From the NCBI GenBank assembly GCA_024516035.1, contig CM044967.1, forward strand, positions 16,620,502 to 16,684,501: 64,000 nt of DNA, written 5' to 3'. Below the pieces are notes generated by a model, which worked only from the letters and a program-made list of their open reading frames with translations, made no database searches and was not told where the DNA came from. How positions within the stretch are numbered: position 1 is the stretch's first letter; the number at the start of each line of letters is the position of its first letter. The position numbers and the translations under genes were made by a program. Origin of the DNA: Bactericera cockerelli (lineage: Eukaryota; Arthropoda; Insecta; Hemiptera; Triozidae). Positions 1 to 12,800 of this stretch are shown one piece after another.

Positions 1-384
1 AAATTCTTGTAATAATATTAATAAAAACACTCTTTAGTTGAAGGTAAACAAATAGGAGGTACAGATTTTTTTCTGGGAAATGTACTTTCGGTGTGATAGC
101 AAACTATTTTGTACACTTTAAATCCCCTGGTGGTAAATTCGAAATGAAAAAATCGTTTGAAAAAGATAGTCCACGGCGTTCCTTTAAAAGGGATGGTGTG
201 GACTAGCTTTTTCGTATCATCGGTATCAAAATTTCATTGTCTATGTACAGTTTGTACAGTAAAATCGCCAGACGGATTTCACGTTTTTTAGAGTTCATCT
301 AACCTAGATCCTACGCCGCTTATCGGGGTTTCATCTTTTCCCAAAAAGACCAGTCCGCGATCCGGTATTCATCCAAATATCTTT
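1..384. other. unassigned AT-rich DNA with an S1 tail scrap
   Basis: No coding signal. Bases about 20-50 resemble the 3' tail of SINE family S1 (motif AACACTCTTTAG then GAAGGTAA). The rest is unassigned. Confidence 0.4.
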
Positions 385-730
385 TACTTTTACTCTGTCT
401 TATCCCGCTCAAGCAAGGTCGACGTTGTTCAACCTCATGGTTGAGATTGGTTGGTTTTGGCACATTTTTTTACGGCTGGATGCCCTCCCTAACGCCAACG
501 ATTTTATTTTATTTAACGTCCTGGATTAGGACGGGGGTTTTACCCTCCATTCGCTGGTAATCGTACCAGCTACCCATATAAACCTCACCGAGCCTAGGTA
601 GGGCCGAAAATGCCAGCCTCATGTGTTTGGAGTGAACAGGATTTTTTTTCAAAAAGTCTGCTCCAACCAGGGATCGAACTCGGGATCTCTGGACAACGGG
701 CAGTAGTCACAACCGTTACGCAACGGAGGC
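385..730 (-). repeat. SINE family S4 (tRNA-like head), near complete
   Basis: The right end is a tRNA-like head read on the minus strand (B-box-like GGTTCGATCCC region near 661-675, then CCTCCGTTGCGTAACGG at the edge). The body (GGTAGCTGGTACGA) and the tail seen in other copies (ACTCTGTCTTATCCCGCT) follow to the left. The same unit recurs at 29296-29650 and 31254-31600. Confidence 0.75.
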
Positions 731-1735
731 TTCTTATTAAAATGTTTCTGTTTCTTATCTCTAGTTGCTTGTTTCACGTTGATGTAACAAAACAATATCT
801 CTTGAAATTTCCATTTTCTATCATGATGGGGATTTGCTTCTACTAAAAGATTATTCATTTCATACAAGCATTAGGAGATAGGTATATCCGTAGAATCGCT
901 GGGAAATCTGATGGGAAATAAAAAGCCATTAAAATCCAGACTTTCATCCTGTTAAGACGAACAGACAGGATAAGCGGATAAGCTTTGACATTTTCTCATA
1001 AATTCAAAGGAAAAAATGTGATGAAAATTTTATAGTACCAAGTATACTACTGTAAATGTGTACCCATTAGATATTCTTGAACATATCTTTGCATTCAATT
1101 CAATTCAATTTTATTTTTTATTGTACATGAAATACATAATTATGTGTATAAATACAACGTCAAGATGAGATATATAGGAGTAAAAAGAAATAAAGAAAAA
1201 GGTTAGAGAGATAAATTAAAAAAAAAAATTAAAAGTAAGTACCTATATCAAAAGATAATAATATGTAAAATAGAAGCTAAATAATTGACAGTTCTGGGTA
1301 GGATAGTATTGTTTGTTCTTCTCAAAATGAGTTAGGTATCAACAAAATATCATTCCCTTTCTAAATTTCAACAAAAAAAAGGAGAAATATAATTATCATA
1401 CCGTATCGATATAATCAAATGGCATAACAAATATTAATCTTTTGTTAGTAGAGTAAAGGATCGCGATAAAACGCAGAACCACCAAAACTATTTACAAAAT
1501 TCTGTTTCGAAGGACATTATTCGGTGCTCTGATGTTGACCCATCGCGTTAATATCGCGTTGCCTAGTTGTATGAAAAGATTGAAGAGTCTCGTAGGATAT
1601 TATATACCTCATGGTGGTGGAAGAATTGAATGGACGCGGCTGGATTTCATGTCCAAAGATTTGATTTCAGTGTTCGGTCCACCGTTCAGAAGGCAATGAG
1701 GCTGTGCATAATATTGATGTGGCTGTCAAGATTTG
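731..1735. other. unassigned intergenic or intronic DNA
   Basis: No gene seen. Bases 1090-1280 begin with repeated CAATT and a T-rich start followed by AT-rich sequence, like the 3' end of a 5'-truncated retroelement in minus orientation. This is inference from composition only. Confidence 0.35.
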
Positions 1736-1747
1736 GGCTTGACAGCC

Positions 1748-1792
1748 CCCCCCCCCCCCCCCTCTCTCTCCCTCTATTTAGGTAACACGTAT

Positions 1793-1827
<35 letters not shown>

Positions 1828-2432
1828 ACTTTCTCCCTCTCTGTCTTCTCTACCTTATCTAACACATTCTCTTTTCCTACTTTCTCCCCCTCTCTCTCTC
1901 CCTCTATCTTGGTAACACGTATTCCTCTCTCTCTCTCTCTCTTTCCCTACTTTCTCCCTCTCTCTCTCCCACTGTCTAGTTAGCACGTATTCTCTCTCTC
2001 ATTCTCTCTCCCTCTCCCCTCTACCTAATCTAACACCTTATCTCTCCCTCTCTTTCTTCTCCCGATTCCAGATCTTCTACACCCCTGGGAGCTCTTTGTT
2101 CTCACTGCTATCTTAGTTTACTTATCCACTTCTTATATTGCCATTATTTCTCTCTCTTTCTCTCTCTTTCTCTCTCTTTCTCTCTCTCTTTCTCTGTCTC
2201 TCTCTCTCTCTCTCTTTCATACCTAGTGGTATCCACGTTTTACATTATAGTCTCTCTCTATCTCTTTTTTTATTGTTTTCCACGTTATATATTGTGTTTC
2301 CTTCTCTTTCTCTTTCTTTTTCTCTTTCTCTTTCTCTTTGAAAATAAATAAAAATATCGGTAAGTAGGTAAATGATTTTTTTCAAAATCAAATCAAATCT
2401 CTCTCTCTCTCTCTTCTTTCTCTTTCTCTTTT

Positions 2433-2513
<81 letters not shown>

Positions 2514-2567
2514 AAAAAGTTAGCATTATAGCTTAGGGGAGGTAATTTTTTCAAAATCAAATCAAAT

Positions 2568-2645
<78 letters not shown>
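1748..2645. repeat. long CT (polypyrimidine) microsatellite tract
   Basis: About 900 bp of C and T runs: a poly-C stretch at about 1747-1762, then interrupted (CT)n, including nearly pure (CT)n at about 2459-2512 and 2573-2642. Two short AT-rich blocks with CAAATCAAATC lie at about 2383-2400 and 2550-2572. Open frames here (for example 1733-1915, 2138-2341, 2562-2750) come from the simple repeat. Confidence 0.95.
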
Positions 2646-3339
2646 ATCCTTCTCTTTCTTGTCCTTATCTTTATATTCCTTAAGAAATTCAAATGCATAT
2701 AATAATTTCGCTACAAAAGGCTTACATTCACTATCTCTCGTCCTTCTCACCCTATCCCACGTTCTTCCTCTTCACTCCTAAAATTTCCTCCCCTATCTTG
2801 CAAAGTGACGAAGAGGCTGTCGGGAAAGTTCAAACTTTTCTCAAAGAAATGAAGGAAACTCGACAACCGACAAAGCATGAAATTGAAAACTTTCTTGTGT
2901 CACGGCGAAGAAAATAAGATTTCATCTCTTCCAGTTTTTTATCTCCTTGTTTTAAACGTATTTCGAAAATTAAACTATAATTTTACAGTGTAATGGACAC
3001 ATTATGAAACAGGATTAAAGTTAAGTTAAGTCAGACACGCCCTCAAGTCGCAGTTTTCAACCAATCACAGCGCACCATAACCCGAGCTAAGGGATATAAT
3101 AGAATAGAATATACCTTGTTTATACTGCCGAGGTAAGACTGAAAAGTCCCTTTACTCTACTCCAGCAGTCAAACAGGTCTTATATATTTTATGGGATAAA
3201 GTGTCTAGTGTACACTTAAATCTAATCCTGTTTTATAATAATTGGGCCTTATTATTTTATTATTATAGACTGGTTGGAGTTCCACAAGAGATTTATGTAG
3301 ATCTCTTGTAAATCTCTTGTGACCAGTTGATTCCATTTG
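2646..3339. other. unassigned stretch with a short possible coding scrap
   Basis: Bases 2799-2917 (+) read as a charged segment ending EIENFLVSRRRK and a stop. The look is of a degraded transposon-derived or lineage-specific protein end, but I do not recognise it and no splice partners are seen. The rest is AT-rich with no feature. Confidence 0.2.
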
Positions 3340-3500
3340 GTTTAACGTCCTGATTTGAAGTAGTCAGGACGGGGGTTTTACCCTCCATTCGCTGGGAATT
3401 GTACCAGCTACCCACATAATGCCAGCCTCACGTGTTTGGAGGGAATATAATTTTGTTCTGCCCCAACCGGGAGTCGAACTCGGGATCTCCGCCCTTAATG
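3340..3500 (-). repeat. SINE S4, partial
   Basis: Matches the S4 body and part of its head: GACGGGGGTTTTACCCTCC at about 3369, then CGGGAGTCGAACTCGGGATC (B-box side) at about 3469-3489. The head end is truncated. Confidence 0.65.
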
Positions 3501-3749
3501 TAGGTACAAATTAAAGTAAAAATCTACAGTACTTGGGTTCGAATCCACTTATACCTCGTTAGAAAATAGAGTTATTATTATTATGTCTATCTACATCAGT
3601 ATCGAGAGTTATTTTAATTTCTTTTCCTAATATATGCTATTTCTTTACCTCTCATAATGTTAACTACTATCTAATGTATTAGAAATGTATAAAACAAATG
3701 AAATATCATCATTATAATTAAAAATTTAACATTCATACGATTTTTACAG

Positions 3750-3894
3750 GCCACACACAAAACTTGGAAAATCCCTTCAAAGGCACCACTTCCAGCATAG
3801 GCAACATCGGCTCAGCTTTCTACACAGGTCTGTGGGCTTACGACGGCTGGAACAACCTCAACTACGTGACAGAGGAGCTCAAGAATCCATCAGT
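3750..3894 (+). CDS. SLC7A9-like: SLC7 exon: extracellular loop, TM6 and gate region
   Basis: Acceptor TTTTTACAG ends at 3749 and donor GTAAGC begins at 3895. The exon starts with two bases of a split codon (G of the preceding exon plus GC, giving Gly) and encodes a segment with the family signature [18 protein letters not shown]. It ends ...AATCCATCAGT, leaving two bases of a Val codon completed by the next exon. The preceding exon is not found in the window. Confidence 0.93.
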
Positions 3895-6800
3895 GTAAGC
3901 ATCATAATACATTGATGATAGGCCAGATGATAGTCTCGCTAGAGGACTTTAAACAGAGAACAGATACTATCCAACCCTTACAAGCCAGGCTAGCTTGTAG
4001 CTTCCGAAGGGTTCAATGGCTTCTAAAGAAAAGCCCAAGTCCTCATGATGGTTGATCGCACATAGAAATATTTGGTTCAGGACGAGCCAACTTTGAAATA
4101 AAGTTGGCTGGAGACCATTACTCACCTCTCCAGTAACAACAACAATAACAACGACATAGGCCATTAATAAAAGCATATAAAAAAATTGAATAGGCTCCTC
4201 TCGCCAGAACAAATCCTATAAATTATATAAGAATACAACAGGTTCATAAAACGCCTTCAAAAAATATCACGAAAAAGAATGCGTCTCGGTGACATAAAAC
4301 CCCTTCAAAAAATTAACTTATGCTAACTACTGGTTCTTCATCAAGTTTTTATACGGTGAATCTGTAGCCCATTACAGAAGAATCTCTCAAAATCCCCAAA
4401 TATCCGTTTCAACCGTCACACAACGCACTCTGGTTATTGCGTTCAGATTAACCAATCAGTGTGCGTTGTGTGACAGTTAAAAGGGAGATTTGGAGATTAT
4501 GAGAGTGGAGAGTGTTTCTGGAACGGGCTACTTGTGAATTCGTGTGGTACATCTTAAATATTATTCACACACAATATGTAGTACATACTAGTACATAGAT
4601 AACTGAGTAAAGGACCTCATTACTCATTAGTCTCATTCTTGCAGGATAAACAGAGTAGTGTAATTTAACAAATTAACGGGCATAGCCCATGTTTATTGTA
4701 TTGTATTGCATTGTAAAATGTAATGACGCTCTACACAACATGTAGTTCATGCTAGTTAGTACATATACATAGCAGAGTTTTAGGGCCTCATTAGTCTTAT
4801 TCCTGTAGGAATAAACAGATACTTGTATTGTATTTTATTGTAATATGACTGTAATGACGCTCTACACAATAATTATTATGTAGTTCATACTAGTTAGTAC
4901 ATATACATAACAGAGTTTTAGGCCCTCATTAGTCTTATTCTTGCAGGATAAACAGAGTAGTGTATTGTACTATAGTGTATTGTATAGCCATTGTTTATTG
5001 TATTGTATTGTAAAATGACACTCTTCAATCCCCGCAGGAACGTACCGCGTTCCATCGTGATCAGCATTCCCCTGGTAACAGTCTGCTACGTGCTGATCAA
5101 CATGTCCTACCTTGCTGTCATGACGTCAGCAGAGATGATTGAGTCCGAAGCAGTAGCCATTGTGAGTACCCAAAATACCCATTCAGGAACAATAATAATA
5201 TTTAAAAAAAAAAAAAAAATTCAATTACTTGTGCTTTTCCTTTTCTCAGACCTACCAAAGGTGAAAATACTTAATAAAAAAAGAAGAAAAAACTTCGTCT
5301 GATTACCTTTCACTAAATAGTATACATATATTATTAATAACAACACTCTTTAGTGGAAGGTAACCACCAAGCGAGGTTAATGCTCAAAGCATTTTCTACC
5401 ACCTGACCCTCAGAGTCTTATTATTATGTGGTCACAAACTCAAATGAATGAGGAAAAAAATCATACACTGGGTGGGATTCGAACCAACGGATCCCTACAC
5501 TACCGGGATTACCATAATGATTGAATTTATGAGATGATTGAATACCACATAATTATGGTATCAATATGACTGTTGTGAGTAAAAACGTAAAGGCCAGCTT
5601 TCACTGTGTAATCGTAACTACTACAGGTAGTCCGGAAATCATGAGTTCGATCCTATGTTTGGAAACATTTTTCGGTCCGATTGGAAAAAAGGACATGTAT
5701 GAATTCGGTGCCTTAAGCATCTCCTACAAAACCCATGGTCACTAAATTTTCAATAATTCAAAGTTATTATATTTGTGTTTATCTCTTTCGTGATATCGCA
5801 ACTACTCAAACTCGCTTTACTAAATCTACGCTGAAACCGGAACTTGAACCACCGACCTCCAGGTTACAAGTCCGCTGCCTTATCGATCAAGCTACTTTTC
5901 AATATTTCCTTTCCTTTTCAGACTTTTGGGAACCGAGTGCTCGGAGCTCTAGCATGGCTGATGCCACTGTCTGTCACCATCTCGACATTTGGATCCGCGA
6001 ATGGAACTCTATTCGCGGCCGGAAGGTACGTTTAACTAAGGGCGACTGCTAGGTCCCTACTGCCATATACGATTATTATTAATAATAATAATAATGAGGT
6101 CTCCAAACTTGGATTAAAAACGAGAAGATGATGATGTATCAAAATAAAATATATAGGTACCTATGATAATAATAATAATATCACCTTATTTATACTGCCT
6201 GATTAGGAGTTAGGACTATGAAGTCCCATTATTCCAGCAGTAAGCCCAAGACGTATTATTATGTGGTAAAAATCCCAAATGGGAGGATAATTTGTCATGT
6301 CCCGGCTAGGTTTTGAACCCGCGAACTCCGGAACCTCTGGATTCACAGAGTGCCGCCTTTACCACTGAGCTACCAGGACAGACAGTATTGTATTGTAATA
6401 TCTGCGGTGCTCACTGCCGTTTCAGGGTGCGATTGCAACAGCGCTCAATAATGGACGCATCACATAGGAATTACTTTTATTTTTAAATAATAAATACCCG
6501 GTGTATCAGTATATCAGTATCAGTATAAACAGAAAAGTGAGAAGTTGTACTAGATGTACATGAATATCAGAACATACCTGGACAGCTGTTTCAAGCTTAT
6601 TTGCTCTCATCAGTAGGTAATAGTTCTGATTATTCATGTCATCAACTAACCTCTCTATTTTAATCAGTATAAACAGAAAAGTGAGAATAAGTATGGAAGT
6701 ATATTTACGGGAATAGCCCTATTTACAATGTCAACAGTAAAAAAGTCAATAAATATACTCTTAGAGAAGACCACCCGAAATAATGTTATGTGAAATATTC

Positions 6801-9800
6801 TCCTTTTTCAGACTCTGTTTCGCCGCAGGTCGGGAAGGTCATCTCCTCGACATTCTGTCCTATGTACACATCCGGCGCCTTACACCCGCCCCGGGACTCA
6901 TATTCCATGTAAGTAAATAAAATATATAAAATCCATATTCCATGTAAGTAAATAAAATATATAAAATCCATATTCCATGAAAGTAAATAAAATATATAAA
7001 ATCCATATTCCATGTAAGTAGTAGTAGTAGTGCTTTATTTAGACTGTCAGCTCGAGACAGGGAGTCCCATTATGCTAACAGTTTAATATAGCACCTCTTT
7101 ATTTATTGTAAATAAAATCCCGTGAAATTCTTCCTCAATTTTCATCAAAGTATATAAAATCCATATTCCATGTAAGTAAATAAAATATATAAAATCCATA
7201 TTCCATGTACTTAAGTAAATAAAATATATAAAATCCATATTCCATGTAAGTAAATAAAATCCCGTGAAATACTTCCTCAATTTTCTTCAAAGTATATAAA
7301 ATCCATATTCCATATAAGTAAATTAAATCCCGTGAAATTCTTCCTCAATTTTCTTCAAAGTATATAAAATCCATATTCCATGTAAGTAAATAAAATCCCG
7401 TGAAATACTTCCTCAATTGTTGTGACTCAGACTGATTGGTCACTGCAGCTATTACAACAACAACAACAACAACAGTGGCCGCTGTCCTATTACAAGCAGG
7501 TTGGGTGGAAGAGATTGCCATAGGCAATATTCCCGCCCTTTAGTTAGGACATCTGCATATATTTTATCTATGTTAATCATCTTTTTTCTTGTTTATAGTG
7601 TTCATAATTTTTATACTTGTTTGTACATAATTATGTCCTATTAATAAAGTATTCAATAATAATGTTCCACATTGGTTGCCAACTGTTTAATGGGCTCTAA
7701 AAATACCGGGTATTTACCCTCCAACCTCAAGAACTCACGAACCATTTGCCCACTTTCACCTCACCCAGTATGCCGAGGTTTGTACCACTAAGTCCTGAAC
7801 TCGCTAGACGTTGCTTAACATCACGAGAACTAGTGTACTACACGTGTCAATGACGTTGGCCATTTGCCCAACTTTATTTCTTAGGTTCTCCTTCTACTTA
7901 CACCAGTTAGATATGATTTATTGCATCTATTTAACATTATGTTTACAAAATAATAATAATATTTTTATTTTTTATTTTACTAAATCGACGGGGGAAATTC
8001 CCATTTTACAAAAGCAAGCAGTACAAAAAATTACAAATAAAATTAAACAAAATGACAGGTAATTGTCAATATTACATTATAGAAAAAAAAATTATCAACT
8101 AGAAATAATTAACTTAACTTAAATCTAATAGTGGCAGATTTTGGCTCTTACTTAGAGTTCGCAGAGCAGAATAATAGAAAATCTTATAAGGGCAAAGTTT
8201 TATAAGTAAAGCTATTAAGCCCAGAACTTTTTTTTAAATAAGAAGTTAATTTTAAAAGGTATTTTCAGAAAGCTTGCATATATAATTATAATTAATTACC
8301 TGTTTTCAGTCAATCATCGCGGTACTCATGATCTTGGCCGGAAACATTGAATCGCTCATTGACTTCTTCAGTTTCACCGCTTGGATTTTCTACGGAGCCG
8401 CAATGCTGGCCCTGATTGTTATGCGATACACAAGACCCAACTTTCCTAGACCCTACAAGGTGGGTACCAACTGCATAAACCCAGCCAGGCTGGATGAGGT
8501 TAGGCCCAGATTGACATGACGGGATGGACGTTTCGAGTTACAATTGAAGGTTCTGTCTTGAACAGCTTCTACAGCTACAGCCTAAACGGTAACAAAAAAA
8601 TAAAGCGCACGAATAGCTCAGTGGTTAAGCACTCGCTTGCCATGCGGAAAGTCACGGGTTCGAACATTCGCGCCGACAAAAATTTGTATTCAAAACTTGG
8701 TTACAGTTGTTTGTAAGGGATACCTTCCGGTGCGCTCGTGTTGACCCAGCACCTAAATGGGAAGTATTGTGTCACTTCTCGCCATCAGAGGGGAGGCATA
8801 CTACCGGTGGGCAGGCTACAACACAGATCACAAGCGCCTACAGTAGCTCCTGTTTCATGGCTACGAAATAAAAAAAGGCTGTGAAACAATCATCTTTTTA
8901 ATAATAAAAAAAAACAGACAGCCAAAATGTAACTCGAATCGACTCTTTGGCCATACCTTTGATCTTTTGTTCAAGTAGCATGATCGATTCCGGGCGGGGC
9001 TTCAAGGGAAAGTTCACTTTAGTCAGATTTTAGCTATCGAAAGAAGTTATGTTATCATATTTGTGTTAATCACTTGCGTGATATCACAACTACTCAAACT
9101 CGCTTTACTAAATCTACGCTGAAACCGGGACTTGAACCACCGACCTCCAGGTTACAAGTCCGCCGCCTTATCGATCAAGCTACTGAGGTCGGTGATTTTG
9201 GCTATCGTTTGGCTATCTCGCCCGAAACTTTCAATCCGCCCGCCCGAATATCTAGATTCTCAAACAAAATCAGAAGTTCCTGGGAACAACTAATTTTTCC
9301 TGAAGAAATAATAAATCAAATCAGGAACAACTAATTTTTTTTGAAGAAATAATAAATCAAATCAGGAACTTGTAAGGAAGTTGCTACAACATTACCATAA
9401 AAACATTTTCAATTCAATTCATGACCCTGTGAACTTGAAAGCTGCATTTTAGGATACTATTTGATCCCGACCATCTTTCTTTTACTAGTTTTATCAATTC
9501 AGCATGAATTGTCTTGTCATTAACATTAATTCAGAATGAAATATCTTGTCATTAACATTAATTCAGCATGTCATTAAGATCACGTATGATGGCCAATTAT
9601 CATAACAAGAAAGAGAGTGATGACCAGGCGCGGCCGGTGGGAATTTGGTTTGGGGGTGCTGTCAAAATTTTACGAAAAGAAAAACTATGCAATATTTAAT
9701 ACATGTCTGCAAGGCCTAGTGGTGAAGTGTCAGGGAGAAGGAATTCTAACTAGGGGGTCAATAGTTCAAGTCTCACGTGTGGTGATTTTCGAGAATTCTG

Positions 9801-12800
9801 TTAGAGTGGTTAGGTATCATAATAAAGTAATTTGTTTTAATTTATAAAAAATGATTAGCTGACGCAAATATATTATGATGAAAATTCTGGAATAACGTTT
9901 ATTTTTCACAACCATTGTAGATTTTTTTTCAACATGCATGAGAAAAAAAATGTTCAAAACAAAGAAAATAAGAATTTATAAAGGACTTACTCTTTACTCT
10001 ACTGATTATTTGGAGAAGAATCCATTCGCTGGATTTCGAACAAAACTTGTGAATGGCTTTTCATTGAAGTCAGAATCAAATATGTATGTTTGAAATCATT
10101 TTTTTGTCAAGACAGTGAAAACAAAGAAAACTTATTCTTAATAAGATGTCAACTGAATAGATTTTGTTTTTCCATACCTGCTTTGAAATGTAATTACCTA
10201 ATTCCTATGTGATAAAAAAACAATACATTCTATACTTTTTTCATTAAAAGTAAAAATATACATTTTTAACTTTAAAGAGAATGAATTGATAATGCTAATT
10301 TAATTTTAATATCCTTTATAAGAAGTTTCAAACCCAACTTAAATTGATTGCACAAATTTAATCTTAAAATGAATTCAAAAAGGATAAAATAAATGATATA
10401 ATTATAGACCGATATGTTTACAAAACTTTGGGTAAAATAAACTGTTAGGTAAATTCAATGATTAATTGTTATTTGTTACACTGTACTTTAAATCATTAAA
10501 TAAATTGTAACCGATTATTAATAAATTTTCAAAACAAAAACACTTGAAATTATTAACATAAATTACGCGGAACGGAACGAAAAGGCACAAAACAAAACCA
10601 GGTCATTCGCGGCGCGACCCTGAACTACTTGACAGTTGTTGTCTAGTTCCTTCTTCCTTCCGACTTCCCCTCTCCTCATGAACGGAAATCTAAAAATAAC
10701 TTGCATTTTTCTCCCGCATAACTCTAGAGCTCTGAAGTTAATCAGAAATTTTTCAGCGGACACTATCTTTCTCCCTGGAGACAATTTCTTTTCGTTTCTT
10801 TCTCTCTCTCTTTGCCCCGCTGTGCGGGTTTATTTGGTTGCTCCATGCCTCCTCTTTCAAGAAGGCATGAGCAGAGAAAAGAGAAATGCTCTACCGATCG
10901 CGGCAGCGCTCTGCACGGAGAAGCCAAAAAGTAAGAAGAGCATATTAGATTTATGTTCTCTACAATCAAGCTTGAGTAAAGATTTATCTAATTAGGTACT
11001 CTAGTTTTTATTTAGTACGATTTTTTTTTATTATAATGATAATTTTATGAATTGATTGTTCGAGATATGCCTAATGATTTTCATTTACTACAAGCTAAAG
11101 AACCACGAAAAAAAACTTTTTTTTTCCTTTTCGTCTGGGGGTGCTGGAGTTCCGCAGCTCCTTAGCACCGGCCGTCCCTGGTGATGACCCTTCCTTATGA
11201 AGATGGTGCGGGAATGCCCGTATTTTATTGTTGAATTATTTTTTTTTGCAGTTTATCAATAGAGCAAATAAAATATATTTCAAAAGTAAAACATTTCTTC
11301 AAACTCACTACCGAGAGGAAGCGTGTTTTTTTTTATGTATTTATTATTAATGAATACTTATACTTTATAATATGTTTTCCCCTTTAACATGACCGCATTG
11401 GTTTGACTTTCGTTTCCAGGTCCCAATTATCATTCCAATAGGTGTCTTAATCATCTCAGTTTATTTGGTCGTTGGTCCCATCATAGACTCCCCCAAGTTT
11501 GAGTACCTGTACGCCACACTTTTCATCTTCTCTGGATTATTTCTCTATATACCAATGGTGCATTATAACTTTAAGAGTTCGCTCATGGGTAAGTATAGGA
11601 GGATTCATTTGAATATTTTGAAGGGGTTTTATGAAAATTGACATTAAGAAGGGGTCTTTTTACTTTCCTTATCCTATAAGGAAAGTATTGTTTTTCATCT
11701 TCTCTGGATTATTTCTCTATATACCAATGGTGCATTATAACTTTAAGAGTTCGCTCATGGGTAAGTATAGGAGGCGTTTTTTGAATATTTTGAAGGGGTT
11801 TTATGAAAATTGAAACTAAGAAGGTGTCTTTTACTTTCCTTATCCTATAAGGAAAGTATTGTTTTTCATCTTCTCTGGATTATTTCTCTATATACCAATG
11901 GTGCATTATAACTTTAAGAGTTCGCTCATGGGTAAGTATTGGAGGCGTTTTTTGAATATTTTGAAGGGGTTTTATATACAATAATGAAGCATATCGTCGC
12001 TTAAGAAGAGGTAGGTACCTCGTAAGTCCGATTTTTGAACTTTTCAGGAGACAGTAAAAACTGATTATGAAGTTGTGGGCAGGTTTAAAAAAAATAAAAA
12101 AATCAGTTTAACCATAAACATATACCTGTTTTATTGATTGAAATTACTATTTTTTTTGATAAAATTTGTATTTTTACGAGATATCGGACATACAAGGTAC
12201 CTCTCAAGTGATTCTTGTAAAATTTTCAGAAAAGCATGTGTGCATTTTTTGTAGAGGTACCTCGTATCTCTGATTTATTTTACACAATACACATATATTA
12301 CTGATTGGAGATACGAGGTCTCACCAGAAATTTTCTTCAAAACAAAAATATCGATTTACGAGGTAAACTTTAATCGATTATTGTGGCATTCTTTGTATTT
12401 GAAAGGTCATATAAAACCGATTTTAAAAAAATCGATATTTTTTTCCGATTCCAACGATACCAAAAACGTATTATCGAAAAATTCGGACTTACGAGGTACC
12501 TCTTCTTAAGCGACGATATGAAGCAAGGTTATGGAGGATAAGGTTAGCTGAATCAATAATAATAATAATAATATTAATATCGTCTATTAAAGTCCCATAA
12601 TTCCAGCATGTAAACCAAAGACTTATTATTATGTGGTTATAGAGAATAACAGAAAATTATCTGAAGAATATTCTAATATAGCCGACTCTGGTTGGAGTTC
12701 TAAAGAGTTCGCTCATGGGTTGGAAGAGTTTTATGATTTTTTGAAGGGGTTTTTATGAAACTTGAATTTGTTACTAAAGTCAGCGTCGATGGCGTGTTGA

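Noticed and set aside
1733..2750. Ser/Leu-rich and Arg/Glu-rich open frames.
   Set aside because: Translation of (CT)n and (GA)n simple repeat.
10563..10995. Open frames on both strands as a gene or extra SLC7 exon.
   Set aside because: They lie inside a hAT-like element, and the flanking SLC7 exons already join in phase with the expected TM10-TM11 sequence.
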